DNA of 64,000 nucleotides from CAYSQW01 sp964433135 (GCA_964433135.1 CAYSQW010000001.1:124001-188000); one strand, 5' to 3'; positions 1-8,922 are shown, counted from the first letter of the stretch. The notes: generated by a model not told the origin, from the sequence alone. Translations and numbers: made by a program.

Positions 1-2
1 GA

Positions 3-308
3 GAAGACGGAAATTTCGAGGCGAAAAAAAAGGCTCTTGAAGCCGCCGACCGGCTGATTCCCCGACTTTTGGACCTGAATCCCGATGTTCTCGTCGTCAC
101 CTCCGATCATTCCACGCCGAGCCTTCTGAAAGGTCACTCGTGGCATCCGAATCCCTTCGCCATCCGGTCGCGCACCGCGCAACCGGATATGGTACGGATT
201 TTCACGGAGACCGCCTGCTCACAGGGATACCTCGGTCGATTCCCGGCCACTCAAGCCTTGACCCTCATGCTGGCCCATGCATTGAAATTGAATAAGTTCG
301 GAGCATGA
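3..308 (+). CDS. apgM: 2,3-bisphosphoglycerate-independent phosphoglycerate mutase, ApgM type (C-terminal part)
   Basis: Only the last 101 residues are present; the gene enters from the left edge and ends at the TGA at 306-308. The family interconverts 3- and 2-phosphoglycerate in glycolysis and gluconeogenesis and belongs to the alkaline phosphatase superfamily. The visible segment VTSDHSTPSLLKGHSWHP carries the Asp-His pair and the later His of the metal site, and the LLKGHSWHP spelling is typical of the archaeal-type ApgM branch rather than GpmI. Identification is firm for the family; the N-terminal domain and start cannot be seen. Confidence 0.88.
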   Translation, partial: EDGNFEAKKKALEAADRLIPRLLDLNPDVLVVTSDHSTPSLLKGHSWHPNPFAIRSRTAQPDMVRIFTETACSQGYLGRFPATQALTLMLAHALKLNKFGA

Positions 309-357
309 ACACAAGTCCATTGACGGCGTTTTATAAATTTTATAGACTTAATAGAGT

Positions 358-1551
358 ATGCTGAACAAAAAAAAATACCGATCAGGGATGCGAATCCTCG
401 TGCTGGCGGCTTGCTTCGGTCTATTGGGGCCTCATGCCGCGGCTCAGTCGGATTCCCGGGTTGAGATCCATAACCTGCGTTATCACACGCACCCTTCATT
501 CACCAGGATCGTCGTCGATATCGGCCGGCTGCGGGAATATACGTTCAACCGCCTCTCCGGCCCCGACCGCCTTTACGTCGACATCCTCCAGGCCAGGCTC
601 AATCCCATTCTGCACGGGAAAAGCATTCCCATCCAGAATCAATATCTCCAACGGATCCGAATCGCACAGAAAAATCCGTCCACGGTTCGGATCGCGGCCG
701 ATCTGGAAACCGAACGCATCGATCACTACAACATTTTTCATCTTCCGGATCCCTTTCGAGTCGTCATCGATATTTACCCCAAAACCGCACTTCCGAAAGG
801 AAGGAACGTATCGACCCCTCAACCGGCGAAACCGACGGCTTCGGGATACAGCATCGCCAGGCAATTGGGCTTGGGTGTCAGAAGGGTTGTGATAGATCCC
901 GGACACGGAGGCAAGGATCCCGGCTGCATCGGGAAAAAGGGGACTCTCGAAAAAACCATCGTTCTCGACGTCAGCCTGCGCCTCAGGAAACTTTTGAGCT
1001 CGGTCGAAGGCCTCAACGTGATCCTCACAAGGGAAACCGATATCTTCATTCCGGTGGTTAACCGAACGGTCATCGCCAATCAAAAACAAGCGGATCTGTT
1101 CATATCCATTCATGCCAATTCCAATCCGAGAAAAAAACACTCCGGCATTCAGTCCTTCTTTCTCAATTTCAGCAACGATCCCTCGATCAATGCCATCGCC
1201 GCCCGGGAAAACGCCACTTCGACCAAATCCATCAGCGAGATGAAAGACATTATCCAGAGAATCGCCCGCAACAGCAAGATCATCGAATCCATGGAGTTGG
1301 CACAAAAAATCCAATTCACGCTTGCCGGTTCATTGAAAAAAAAATATTCCAATGTGGAAGACCTGGGAGCCAAGGGCGGCCCTTTTTGGGTGCTCATCGG
1401 AGGCGAGATGCCATCGGTGCTCGTCGAGATCTCTCACCTCAGCAATCAAGAGGAAGAAAACCGATTGTTGACGCCCGCTTATCGACAGCACATCGCCGAA
1501 GGAATTTTTCAAGGCATCATCGAATATATGCACTCTCTAGGAAAAGGATAG
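358..1551 (+). CDS. amiC: N-acetylmuramoyl-L-alanine amidase with AMIN domain
   Basis: Exported peptidoglycan amidase, 397 residues, that cuts the bond between muramic acid and L-alanine, normally during cell separation. A signal peptide (hydrophobic LAACFGLLGPHAAA, cleavage near AAAQS) is followed by an AMIN domain (about 35-140), which in the family targets the enzyme to the septum or envelope. The C-terminal Amidase_3 domain (about 175-395) shows the zinc residues in DPGHGGKDPG, the Glu in TLEKTIV, the His in SIHANS, and the catalytic Glu in VLVEISHLSNQ. An in-frame ATG at 388 is an alternative start and would still leave the signal peptide. It lies 7 bases before the DUF362 gene and may be cotranscribed. 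The symbol is by domain layout; amiA/B/C cannot be told apart here. Confidence 0.9.
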   Translation: MLNKKKYRSGMRILVLAACFGLLGPHAAAQSDSRVEIHNLRYHTHPSFTRIVVDIGRLREYTFNRLSGPDRLYVDILQARLNPILHGKSIPIQNQYLQRIRIAQKNPSTVRIAADLETERIDHYNIFHLPDPFRVVIDIYPKTALPKGRNVSTPQPAKPTASGYSIARQLGLGVRRVVIDPGHGGKDPGCIGKKGTLEKTIVLDVSLRLRKLLSSVEGLNVILTRETDIFIPVVNRTVIANQKQADLFISIHANSNPRKKHSGIQSFFLNFSNDPSINAIAARENATSTKSISEMKDIIQRIARNSKIIESMELAQKIQFTLAGSLKKKYSNVEDLGAKGGPFWVLIGGEMPSVLVEISHLSNQEEENRLLTPAYRQHIAEGIFQGIIEYMHSLGKG

Positions 1552-1558
1552 GACTACC

Positions 1559-2449
1559 ATGAAAAGAAGAGACTTTTTACGCGATGTGGCCGTCGGCGGC
1601 CTTCTTCTCAACGTAAGGCCCGGGCTTTGGGCGCGGAACAGCGCCGCTCTACCCGATATGGCCGTCATCAAGGGAGAACAGCCCGCCCTTCTGGCCAAGG
1701 AAGTCGTTACGGCCTTGGGCGGAATGAATCGGTTTGTCGGCAGGGGAGACGTGGTTTTAGTCAAACCGAATATCGGATGGGACCGAACCCCAGAACAGGC
1801 GGCCTGCACGAATCCCGAAGTCGTGAAAGCCCTTGTCGAACTGTGTTTCGACGCCGGCGCCAAACAGGTCCAAGTCATGGACAATCCCTGCAACCCCGCA
1901 AAGCGCACCTATGTCCGTTCCGGGATCGCCGCTGCCGCCAAGTCAGCCGGGGCCAAGGTGCCGTTTCCCAATGACCATCGGCTCAAAAAAGTCGCCCTGG
2001 GAGGGGAATGGTTGAAAGAGTGGGATGTTTACACCGATTTCATCGAGGTCGACAAAATCATAAACGTCCCCATCGCCAAGCACCACAGTCTTTCCCGTCT
2101 GACCATGGGGATGAAGAACTGGCTGGGCGCTCTGGGAGGAAACCGAAACCAACTTCATCAGGGTCTGGATCGCGCCATGGTCGACCTGGCGGCTTTCTTC
2201 AAACCCACTCTGACCGTTTTGGATGCATACCGAATCCTGCACCGGAACGGACCCCAGGGAGGAAGGCTTTCCGACGTCACGTTGAACAAGACCCTTGTCG
2301 CCGGCGTCGATTATGTCGCCGTTGATACCATGGGCGCTTCTTTTTTCGACCTGACGGCGGCGGACCTCAATTACCTCAAACTCGCCCATGAACGCGGTGC
2401 GGGGCAGATAAACCTGGAGAAATTGAACATTGACAAAAGAACGATCTAG
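1559..2449 (+). CDS. DUF362 family protein with Tat-like signal
   Basis: A 296-residue DUF362 protein. The N-terminus MKRRDFLRDVAVGGLLL has a twin-arginine motif followed by a hydrophobic stretch, so export in folded form is likely. The DUF362 body begins near residue 34; conserved-looking parts are VLVKPNIGWDR and the KHHSLSRLTMGMKNWLG segment. Many DUF362 proteins occur next to or fused with 4Fe-4S ferredoxin domains, and here the next gene overlaps by 20 bases and is a polyferredoxin, which suggests a joint redox function. No Cys cluster motif is seen in this protein itself. The biochemical activity of the family is not established. Confidence 0.85.
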   Translation: MKRRDFLRDVAVGGLLLNVRPGLWARNSAALPDMAVIKGEQPALLAKEVVTALGGMNRFVGRGDVVLVKPNIGWDRTPEQAACTNPEVVKALVELCFDAGAKQVQVMDNPCNPAKRTYVRSGIAAAAKSAGAKVPFPNDHRLKKVALGGEWLKEWDVYTDFIEVDKIINVPIAKHHSLSRLTMGMKNWLGALGGNRNQLHQGLDRAMVDLAAFFKPTLTVLDAYRILHRNGPQGGRLSDVTLNKTLVAGVDYVAVDTMGASFFDLTAADLNYLKLAHERGAGQINLEKLNIDKRTI

Positions 2450-4031
2450 ATATCATCGGGTCCTTCAGTTTCTGCGGATCATCAGCCAGCTGGCTTTTTT
2501 CACGCTTTTTTTCATGCTTCTGCTCCGAACACACTTTCCCGGAGGAGATTATATCGGGAATGTGGAAGTCTTTTTCCACTTCGATCCTTTACTGGCCCTG
2601 ACGACCTTCATCGCTTCCCGTACATTTTTCCCGGCCTTCATATTGGCCGGAGCAACTCTTCTTGTCACTCTTTTCCTGGGCCGCGTCGTCTGCGGCTGGA
2701 TCTGCCCCCTCGGCTCCATTCATCAGTTTTTTTCTTTCTTGTTCAAGAAAACCAAGCTTCTGCGCCCGAAAAATCCGAAAACCAACCGCACGGTCTGGAA
2801 ATATTATGTTCTCGTCACCGTGCTGACAGGCACCCTTTTCACCTTGAATGTGGTCGGTTGGCTCGACCCGTTTTCACTGCTCACTCGTTCGTTCGCCACC
2901 GGCGTTCTTCCCGCTCTCGATCATACAGCCTCCAGTTTCATCGGAATGTTGTACCGGATCAACGTTTCTTCCGTGGGAGACGTCATGGTGCAGTTTTTCG
3001 AAACGTTGGATATCAATCCAACGTTTATCCAGGGCTTTTTTCTCGCGGCTCTCCTGCTCGGCATCATCCTGCTCAATCTGATCCGAGAACGATTCTGGTG
3101 TCGCTATATTTGCCCCCTGGGAGCGCTGTTGGGCCTCGTCGCCCGATGGAATATGCTCAAGCTTGAAATCGACGGAGATAAATGCATCGAATGCGGCCTA
3201 TGCACACGGCAGTGTCAGACCCAGGCCGATCCTTTTCCGAATGATGAGTGGAAAACCTCTGAGTGCGTATACTGCATGACCTGCGCCGCCTTGTGCCCCA
3301 CCGGCGCGATCCGGTTCCCCTTAAAGCTCGGTGCGCGACCTGCAGCGACCGTGGATATGAGCCGCCGGAAACTGATTTTTTCATCTTTCCTGGGAGCGCT
3401 GGCCGTTCCTTTCTTCCGTCTCTCTCCACATAAAACCAGAGCTTCGGAAAAACTGATCCGGCCTCCGGGCGCTCTTCCTGAAAACAAGTTTCTGGAAAAA
3501 TGCGTCAAGTGCGGAGAATGCATGAAGGTCTGCCCCACAAACGGGCTGCAGCCGACATTGGCCGAAGCCGGACCCGAGGGGATCTGGACTCCCATGCTGG
3601 TCCCTGAGATCGGGTACTGCGAATACTACTGTTCGCTCTGTTCCCAGGTCTGTCCGACCGGAGCCATCAAAGAACTGACCATAGAGGAAAAAACCGAAGT
3701 TAAAATCGGAACATCATGGATCAACAAGAATCGCTGCATCCCCTGGACGTTCGGAGATCCCTGCATCGTTTGCGAAGAACACTGCCCTGTCTCGCCCAAG
3801 GCGATCGAGCTGGTAAAGATCGAAGTCGTCCAACCGGACGGAACGGTCAAGACACCGCTGGCTCCTTTTATCAATAGCGAACTCTGCATCGGCTGCGGGA
3901 TCTGTGAAAACAAGTGTCCCGTGGTCGACAAACCGGCGATCTATGTCACCAGCGTGGGAGAAAGCAGATCCGAGAGAAACCAACTGCTTCTGGACGTTAT
4001 CAAACAGGGAGGATCTCCTTACGGGCACTGA
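2430..4031 (+). CDS. Membrane polyferredoxin, NapH-NapG-like fusion (4Fe-4S)
   Basis: A 533-residue iron-sulfur membrane protein. Residues 1-240 are NapH-like with several membrane segments and two CxxxCP motifs (VVCGWICPLG near 88, FWCRYICPLG near 224). Residues 250-295 hold two 4Fe-4S clusters (CIECGLCTRQC, CVYCMTCAALC). A second twin-arginine motif, SRRKLIF at residues 311-317, is followed by a hydrophobic segment. A NapG-like half follows with about four more clusters (CVKCGECMKVC, CSLCSQVC, CIVCEEHC, CIGCGICENKC). The start is TTG, supported by a GGAGA about 10 bases upstream and by overlap with the DUF362 stop. A role as quinol-linked or periplasmic electron carrier is likely; the partner oxidoreductase is unknown. 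No napA-like gene is nearby. Confidence 0.87.
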   Translation: MTKERSRYHRVLQFLRIISQLAFFTLFFMLLLRTHFPGGDYIGNVEVFFHFDPLLALTTFIASRTFFPAFILAGATLLVTLFLGRVVCGWICPLGSIHQFFSFLFKKTKLLRPKNPKTNRTVWKYYVLVTVLTGTLFTLNVVGWLDPFSLLTRSFATGVLPALDHTASSFIGMLYRINVSSVGDVMVQFFETLDINPTFIQGFFLAALLLGIILLNLIRERFWCRYICPLGALLGLVARWNMLKLEIDGDKCIECGLCTRQCQTQADPFPNDEWKTSECVYCMTCAALCPTGAIRFPLKLGARPAATVDMSRRKLIFSSFLGALAVPFFRLSPHKTRASEKLIRPPGALPENKFLEKCVKCGECMKVCPTNGLQPTLAEAGPEGIWTPMLVPEIGYCEYYCSLCSQVCPTGAIKELTIEEKTEVKIGTSWINKNRCIPWTFGDPCIVCEEHCPVSPKAIELVKIEVVQPDGTVKTPLAPFINSELCIGCGICENKCPVVDKPAIYVTSVGESRSERNQLLLDVIKQGGSPYGH

Positions 4032-4212
4032 CTCCGAAAGAACGACGTCCCTGCGGTCGAAACAAGAACGATCCGTGCCATGAAATCGGGGAAAAGAGAT
4101 CGTTTTTCAACTCGACGATTCAAAATCCGACAGCGAATCATAGACGAGCATCAATTGAGAGGAACCGTGATATGAAAACGCGAACGAATCCCGTCAACCT
4201 GGAGAAAGAACA

Positions 4213-4623
4213 ATGAAAGAGCTGGTTCTCAGCGTCGTCATCACTTGGGCGTTCATCAATATCCTGAAGCCGATCGTCACCTGGATCCGGACCGGAGAAA
4301 TGAACCGCAGTACACTCACCACAAATGGGGGGATGCCTTCCGGGCACACGGCACTGGTCGCCCCCCTGAGCACGGCGCTGTTTCTGGAAACCGGCTTTTC
4401 CGCGATATTCGTTCTCAGCCTGGCCCTCACCTTGAATGTCATTTATGATGCGGTCAGTGTCCGCATGATTATAGAAAGGCAGTCACGCACGATCAATGCG
4501 CTCACCGAGGGAAAACCGGGGTTCGCGAAGATGGAAGAGAACGTCGGTCATGAACCGCTCGAAGTCTTCGTCAGTTTGGTTTTGAGCGTGGTCATCCCCT
4601 TGATCGTATATGCGATTTTCTAA
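4213..4623 (+). CDS. Divergent PAP2 family protein (DUF212)
   Basis: A 136-residue membrane protein of the DUF212/YuiD family, which is distantly related to PAP2 acid phosphatases. Four membrane segments can be drawn. The segment GGMPSGHTALVAPLSTAL carries the SGH signature that in PAP2 enzymes is part of the phosphatase site; the RMIIERQSRTIN region follows. A GGAGAAAGAACA ribosome site precedes the ATG. About 180 bases separate it from the polyferredoxin gene, with no convincing gene between. Substrate unknown; lipid phosphate hydrolysis is the family-level guess. Confidence 0.82.
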   Translation: MKELVLSVVITWAFINILKPIVTWIRTGEMNRSTLTTNGGMPSGHTALVAPLSTALFLETGFSAIFVLSLALTLNVIYDAVSVRMIIERQSRTINALTEGKPGFAKMEENVGHEPLEVFVSLVLSVVIPLIVYAIF

Positions 4624-4649
4624 TCCGGGCGTCACATCCGGATGACGAT

Positions 4650-5627
4650 CTATTCCGAAAGGATTTTCTTCAGCTCCGTTTTCAAGTGAGGTATGACCTG
4701 GAAAAGATCTCCCACGATTCCGAAATCGGCGATTTTGAATATCGGCGCTTCGGGATCCTTGTTGACGGCCACGATAAACTTGGATGACGTCATGCCGGCA
4801 AGATGCTGGATAGCGCCTGATATACCGAAAGCCATATATAGATTGGGGGAGACGGTCTTGCCGGTCTGTCCGACCTGATACTGATGGTCGATCCATTCGG
4901 CGTCCACGGCGGAGCGCGAGGCGCCGACCGCGGAATGCGGCAGAACGGCGGCAAGCTCCTTGAGCAGATCGAAGTTTTCAGGCCCTTTGATCCCGCGTCC
5001 TCCCGAAACGATAATCTCTGCTTCAGTAACATCCAATTCCGCGCCTTCCGTTCGAAGCTCTTCGGACACACGATCTTTGACCTGATCCTCAGCCACGACG
5101 ACATCCCGGCTTTTCACGTCACCCGTTTTCGCTTCGGTTTCAATCAAAGGAAAAACGTTCGGACGCAAGGTCGCCATCTGCGGGACCGCCGTGAACCCGA
5201 AAGTGGCCAACGCCTTTCCGGCGAAAACCGGGCGGACGACTTCCAACTTCCCTTCGACTACGGCGGTTTGAATGCAGTCGGCTGCCAGGCTGACATTGGC
5301 CTCCGCCGCCAAGCGAGGCGCGAGATCTTTTCCCATCGAGGTGGCGGAAAAGAAGACGATTTCCGGTTTGAGTTCCTCAACGAGGGAGGAGAGCGCCTTG
5401 GTGTATCCGCTGGGCGAATACGATTTGAGGAGAGAGTTCTCCAGAACATGAACGGCCACCGCTCCATAACCGAAGGCTTCGGGCGCCTCATCCTGAAGAT
5501 GGTGGCCCACCATCACGGCGTGGACTTCGCATCCGAGATCCGCCGCTCTTCGAGCGCCCTCCGAAAGGGCTTCCCAAGAGGATTTTTTCACTTTTCCGTT
5601 TCTGACTTCCAGGTAAACTAATATCAT
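4650..5627 (-). CDS. etfA: Electron transfer flavoprotein, alpha subunit
   Basis: ETF alpha subunit, 325 residues; with EtfB it accepts electrons from acyl-CoA or related dehydrogenases in the cytoplasm and passes them onward. The C-terminal FAD domain is clear: GASRSAVDAEWIDHQYQVGQ, then GQTGKTVSPNLYMAFGISGA and IFKIADFGIVGD. The start is the ATG at 5627, which has GAGGAG just upstream and gives MILVYLEVRNGKVKK; an open frame continues further upstream but that part is not family-like. It sits 13 bases after etfB, so the two are one operon. No dehydrogenase or ETF:quinone oxidoreductase gene is adjacent. Confidence 0.95.
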   Translation of the reverse strand: MILVYLEVRNGKVKKSSWEALSEGARRAADLGCEVHAVMVGHHLQDEAPEAFGYGAVAVHVLENSLLKSYSPSGYTKALSSLVEELKPEIVFFSATSMGKDLAPRLAAEANVSLAADCIQTAVVEGKLEVVRPVFAGKALATFGFTAVPQMATLRPNVFPLIETEAKTGDVKSRDVVVAEDQVKDRVSEELRTEGAELDVTEAEIIVSGGRGIKGPENFDLLKELAAVLPHSAVGASRSAVDAEWIDHQYQVGQTGKTVSPNLYMAFGISGAIQHLAGMTSSKFIVAVNKDPEAPIFKIADFGIVGDLFQVIPHLKTELKKILSE

Positions 5628-5640
5628 TTTCTCGCTCCTC

Positions 5641-6423
5641 TCAGATAACCTTGGCTTCATGCCGGAGATATTCCGCCAGTTGTTTCGCGGCGGATTCCGC
5701 CTCGTCGTCAATGATCCGACCGGCTTCCCGGGGAGGAGGGCTCTCCAGCTTTTTCAGGATCAATCCCGGATTGAGGTCCCCCGCCTCCACGCCCAATTCA
5801 TCCGGTGTGAGCACCGGGATTTGCTTGCGCTTGGCCGCCATGATTCCCTTGAGTGTTTCATAACGAGGTTCATTCAATCCTTTCTGAGCACTGACAACCG
5901 CCGGAAGCCCCATCGTCACCAACTCGCTGGCGCCTTCGATTTCCCGATGAACGGTAACGGCATTTCCGGAAACATCCAACTTGACCACGACGTTGGCCTG
6001 GGGGAGATCCAGAAGCGCGGCGACCATGGCGGGCACCTGGCTGTTATCCGCTCCCACGGATTGTTTTCCGAACAGGAGAAGATCGTATTCCGTATATTTT
6101 GTCTTCAGACATTTAGCGATCACGCGGGCCGTTCGCAGGCCGTCATACGTTTCAGCGGCTTCGTCCTTTATCAAAACCGCTTCATCCGCTCCCATCGCCA
6201 GGGCTTTTTTCAAAACGACCTGGGTCGCATCCGACCCGATCGAAAAGACTCGAACCTGTCCTCCATGTGCTTCTTTCAGACGCAGGGCTTCCTCCACAGC
6301 ATATTCATCATAAGGGCTCATCACGAAATTGAGCCCCTCTTCCTGAATGGCGGCCTTATCTTGGTCGATGCGTATTTTTGATTCCGTATCCGGAACTCTT
6401 TTGACAAAAACAAAGATATTCAA
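5641..6423 (-). CDS. etfB: Electron transfer flavoprotein, beta subunit
   Basis: ETF beta subunit, 260 residues, first gene of the etfBA pair. The N-terminus MNIFVFVKRVPDTESKIRID and the segment LLLFGKQSVGADNSQVPAM are typical and line the AMP/FAD-binding fold. The start codon is TTG, backed by a strong AAAGGAGGAG ribosome site. A promoter candidate lies about 85 bases upstream. The C-terminus LGVEAGDLNPGLILKKLE resembles ordinary rather than known bifurcating EtfB, but this cannot be settled by eye. Confidence 0.94.
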   Translation of the reverse strand: MNIFVFVKRVPDTESKIRIDQDKAAIQEEGLNFVMSPYDEYAVEEALRLKEAHGGQVRVFSIGSDATQVVLKKALAMGADEAVLIKDEAAETYDGLRTARVIAKCLKTKYTEYDLLLFGKQSVGADNSQVPAMVAALLDLPQANVVVKLDVSGNAVTVHREIEGASELVTMGLPAVVSAQKGLNEPRYETLKGIMAAKRKQIPVLTPDELGVEAGDLNPGLILKKLESPPPREAGRIIDDEAESAAKQLAEYLRHEAKVI

Positions 6424-6504
6424 AGTCTCCTCCTTTTGATATTTTCATCCGATGAGCCCTAACATCACTTGAACGCCCCGGTTGTTTGCAGGGGACACGT
6501 TTGC

Positions 6505-6533
6505 ATGATAGTAAAATCCCACGGAAAATTCAA
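6505..6533 (-). promoter_or_regulatory. Predicted sigma-70 promoter of etfBA
   Basis: Read on the minus strand: TTGAAT (6528-6533), a 17-base spacer, then TATCAT (6505-6510). It lies in the 173-base gap between fabF and etfB, upstream of the etfB TTG start at 6423. Spacing is ideal, with two mismatches in the -35 and one in the -10. Confidence 0.55.
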
Positions 6534-6596
6534 TTTTTCTATCACGGGGATATGCGGTATCGGGGAAGCGATGCTTTCCCAAAACAGCAATCGGAT

Positions 6597-7874
6597 TTAA
6601 GACTCTTCGTATCGCTTGAGAAGCAAGGACCCGTTGGTTCCGCCGAAGCCGAAGGAATTGCTTAAGGCGTAGCGCATCTCCGCGCGGCGAACCTTGTTGG
6701 GCACATAATCCAGATCGCATTCAGGATCGGGGTTCTCATAATTAATGGTCGGCGGGATGAGTTGCTGCTTGAGCGCACAGGCCGTAAAGCCCAACTCGAT
6801 CCCTCCTGCGGCGCCGAGCAGATGCCCGGTCATGGACTTGGTGGAACTGACGGCAAGTTTCCTGGCATGCTCGCCAAAAACCGTTTTGATCGCCAGGGTT
6901 TCTATTTTGTCGTTCCAGGGCGTCGATGTCCCGTGGGCGTTGATATAAGAAACCGACTGCGGTTCAACCCCCGCGTCCTCGAGAGCTTTCCGCATGCAGA
7001 GACCGGCTCCCTTGCCGTCCATCGCGGGTGCGGAAGCATGGTATGCGTCACCGCTGAGGCCGTACCCTACGATTTCCGCATAAACATCGGCTCCCCGCCG
7101 GCGGGCGTGTTCCAACTCCTCAAGGATCAGGATCGCCGATCCCTCCGCCACCACGAAGCCATCCCGCTGAGCATCAAAGGGACGCGATGCGGTTTCGGGC
7201 GAATCATTACGGGTGGAAAGGGCACGCATCGCGCAGAAACCGGCGACTCCGAGAGGAGTCAACGGCGCCTCCGCGCCCCCCGCCAGCATGATATCGGCGT
7301 CTCCCCGGGCAACGATCCTGAAGGAGTCGCCCACGGAATGAACGCTGGTGGAACATGCCGTGGCATTAGCCAAGTTGGGACCGTTCGCCCCATACCGAAT
7401 GGAGACTTGTCCCGCGGCTTCATTGATGATCGTCGCGATCAGGAAAAACGGCGAGACCCTCCCTGGTCCTTTTTCCAGCAGGTTGGCATGCGTCCTTTCG
7501 ATCGAACCGATCCCTCCGATCCCGGAGCCGATATAAACACCGGATCGATCGCCGGCAATCGAGTCCCGGTCGAGTCCCGCATCCCGTACCGCCATCTCCG
7601 CGGCGGCAACGGCATACTGGATGAAAAGATCCATCTTGCGGGCCTCTTTGCGATCGAGGAATGCTTCCGGATCAAAGTCCTTGACCTCTCCCGCCACACG
7701 GCTGGAATACCCGTTTGAATCAAATCGGGTGAGCGGGCCGACTCCGTTAAGGCCAGCCTGAACGGCTTCCCAATTGGTTTTGATCCCCAGCCCGAGGGGA
7801 GAAACGATCCCTATACCGGTTATCGCGACCCTCCGGGGAGAGACTTCTCCTTGATTAAAAACGGTTGCTGCCAT
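6597..7874 (-). CDS. fabF: Beta-ketoacyl-[acyl-carrier-protein] synthase II
   Basis: KAS II, 425 residues, elongates acyl-ACP with malonyl-ACP in fatty acid synthesis. The Cys-His-His triad is intact: C174 in NATACSTSVHSV, H314 in NAHGTSTPWND, H351 in SMTGHLLGAAGG. The thiolase fold covers residues 16-422. The N-terminus carries about 14 extra residues before RRVAITGIG; no better start codon is seen. It is the last gene of the DUF177-rpmF-plsX-fabG-acpP-fabF operon, 14 bases after acpP. Confidence 0.97.
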   Translation of the reverse strand: MAATVFNQGEVSPRRVAITGIGIVSPLGLGIKTNWEAVQAGLNGVGPLTRFDSNGYSSRVAGEVKDFDPEAFLDRKEARKMDLFIQYAVAAAEMAVRDAGLDRDSIAGDRSGVYIGSGIGGIGSIERTHANLLEKGPGRVSPFFLIATIINEAAGQVSIRYGANGPNLANATACSTSVHSVGDSFRIVARGDADIMLAGGAEAPLTPLGVAGFCAMRALSTRNDSPETASRPFDAQRDGFVVAEGSAILILEELEHARRRGADVYAEIVGYGLSGDAYHASAPAMDGKGAGLCMRKALEDAGVEPQSVSYINAHGTSTPWNDKIETLAIKTVFGEHARKLAVSSTKSMTGHLLGAAGGIELGFTACALKQQLIPPTINYENPDPECDLDYVPNKVRRAEMRYALSNSFGFGGTNGSLLLKRYEES

Positions 7875-7888
7875 TTGAGGGCTTTTCG

Positions 7889-8137
7889 CTACTTTTTAGA
7901 GAGATGATTCAAAACATAATCCATGGCCGTGCCAACCGCGGTGAGCTTTTCCGCATCTTCATCGGGAATGTCCAGGTCGAATTCGTCTTCCAGCGCCATC
8001 ACCAACTCTACCGTGTCAAGAGAATCGGCGCCGAGATCATCGATGAACGAAGCGCTTTCCGTAACCTGATCTTCGCTGATGCTCAACTTGTCGGCCACGA
8101 TAGATTTTACTTTTGCTAATAATTCTTCACGTTCCAT
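7889..8137 (-). CDS. acpP: Acyl carrier protein
   Basis: An 82-residue acidic carrier protein. The DSLDTVELVMALE motif contains S39, the site of 4'-phosphopantetheine attachment. Length and charge match AcpP of type II fatty acid synthesis. It lies between fabG and fabF, the usual place. A GGGGAGGAAAG ribosome site precedes the ATG. Confidence 0.98.
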   Translation of the reverse strand: MEREELLAKVKSIVADKLSISEDQVTESASFIDDLGADSLDTVELVMALEDEFDLDIPDEDAEKLTAVGTAMDYVLNHLSKK

Positions 8138-8180
8138 ACTTTCCTCCCCAACTTTTTTTCAAATCATTTGATTATAATAT

Positions 8181-8921
8181 TTACATCCGCATGCCACCGT
8201 TGACATGGAGCACTTCCCCCGTGATATATGACGCCGCGTCCGAGAGTAAAAACCTCACGGCATGGGCGACATCCTCCGGCGTTCCGAACCGTTTCAAGGG
8301 GATGATATTCAAATACTGACTCTTTATGGAATCCGACAATTTTTCCGTCATCGGAGTGCCGATGTAACCCGGAGCTACGGCATTGACCGTAATCCCGCGA
8401 GGCGCGGCTTCCCGGGCAAGCGTTTTGGTCAGGCCGATCACTCCCGCCTTGGAGGCGGAATAATTGGCCTGCCCCACGTTTCCCATGACCCCGGAAACCG
8501 ATGCCAGGTTGACGATACGGCCGCTTCGCTGGTTCATCATTGTTCTGATTACGGATTTGCAGAGATGGAAGACACCGGTCAAATTGACTCGAAGAACGGA
8601 ATCCCATTCCTCCTCCTTCATCCGCATTATGAGATTATCACGGGTGATCCCCGCGTTGTTGACAAGATGGTCAATACGGCTGTGCTCGGCCCGTATGGTT
8701 TCGATCACATCGGACACTTGTTCGGGATCGCCGACATCCACGAGATAGGAGGCGGCACGCCCTCCCTCGTTCCTAATGGATCGGATGACGGATTCCAATT
8801 TTTCCCGCTGGACATCGAGAAGCACTGTGAGGGCTCCTTCCCGGGCCAACATCCTGGCGAGGGTTTCACCGATCCCCTGTGAGGCTCCTGTAATCACGGA
8901 AATCTTTTCCGTAAATTCCAT
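8181..8921 (-). CDS. fabG: 3-oxoacyl-[acyl-carrier-protein] reductase
   Basis: Short-chain dehydrogenase of 246 residues that reduces 3-oxoacyl-ACP with NADPH. Visible landmarks: the nucleotide motif TGASQGIG (11-18), NNAG (88-91), catalytic S141, Y154 and K158 in YSASK, and the C-terminal VNGGMRM ending. It lies between plsX and acpP with one base to plsX, which together with the operon supports FabG over other SDR enzymes. Confidence 0.96.
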   Translation of the reverse strand: MEFTEKISVITGASQGIGETLARMLAREGALTVLLDVQREKLESVIRSIRNEGGRAASYLVDVGDPEQVSDVIETIRAEHSRIDHLVNNAGITRDNLIMRMKEEEWDSVLRVNLTGVFHLCKSVIRTMMNQRSGRIVNLASVSGVMGNVGQANYSASKAGVIGLTKTLAREAAPRGITVNAVAPGYIGTPMTEKLSDSIKSQYLNIIPLKRFGTPEDVAHAVRFLLSDAASYITGEVLHVNGGMRM

Positions 8922-8922
8922 C

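Noticed and set aside
496..1314. A 272-codon open frame on the minus strand
   Set aside because: It lies antisense to the amidase, whose domains and motifs are clear, and its translation shows no family features.
4032..4212. Possible small genes in the gap before the DUF212 gene
   Set aside because: Short frames exist but have no ribosome site or membrane/soluble pattern worth calling.
5628..5711. Upstream extension of etfA
   Set aside because: The 28 extra residues overlap etfB and lack ETF similarity; a good ribosome site precedes the ATG at 5627.
6762..7718. A 318-codon open frame on the plus strand
   Set aside because: Antisense to fabF, whose catalytic triad is intact; composition is Arg/Gly-rich as expected for a shadow frame.
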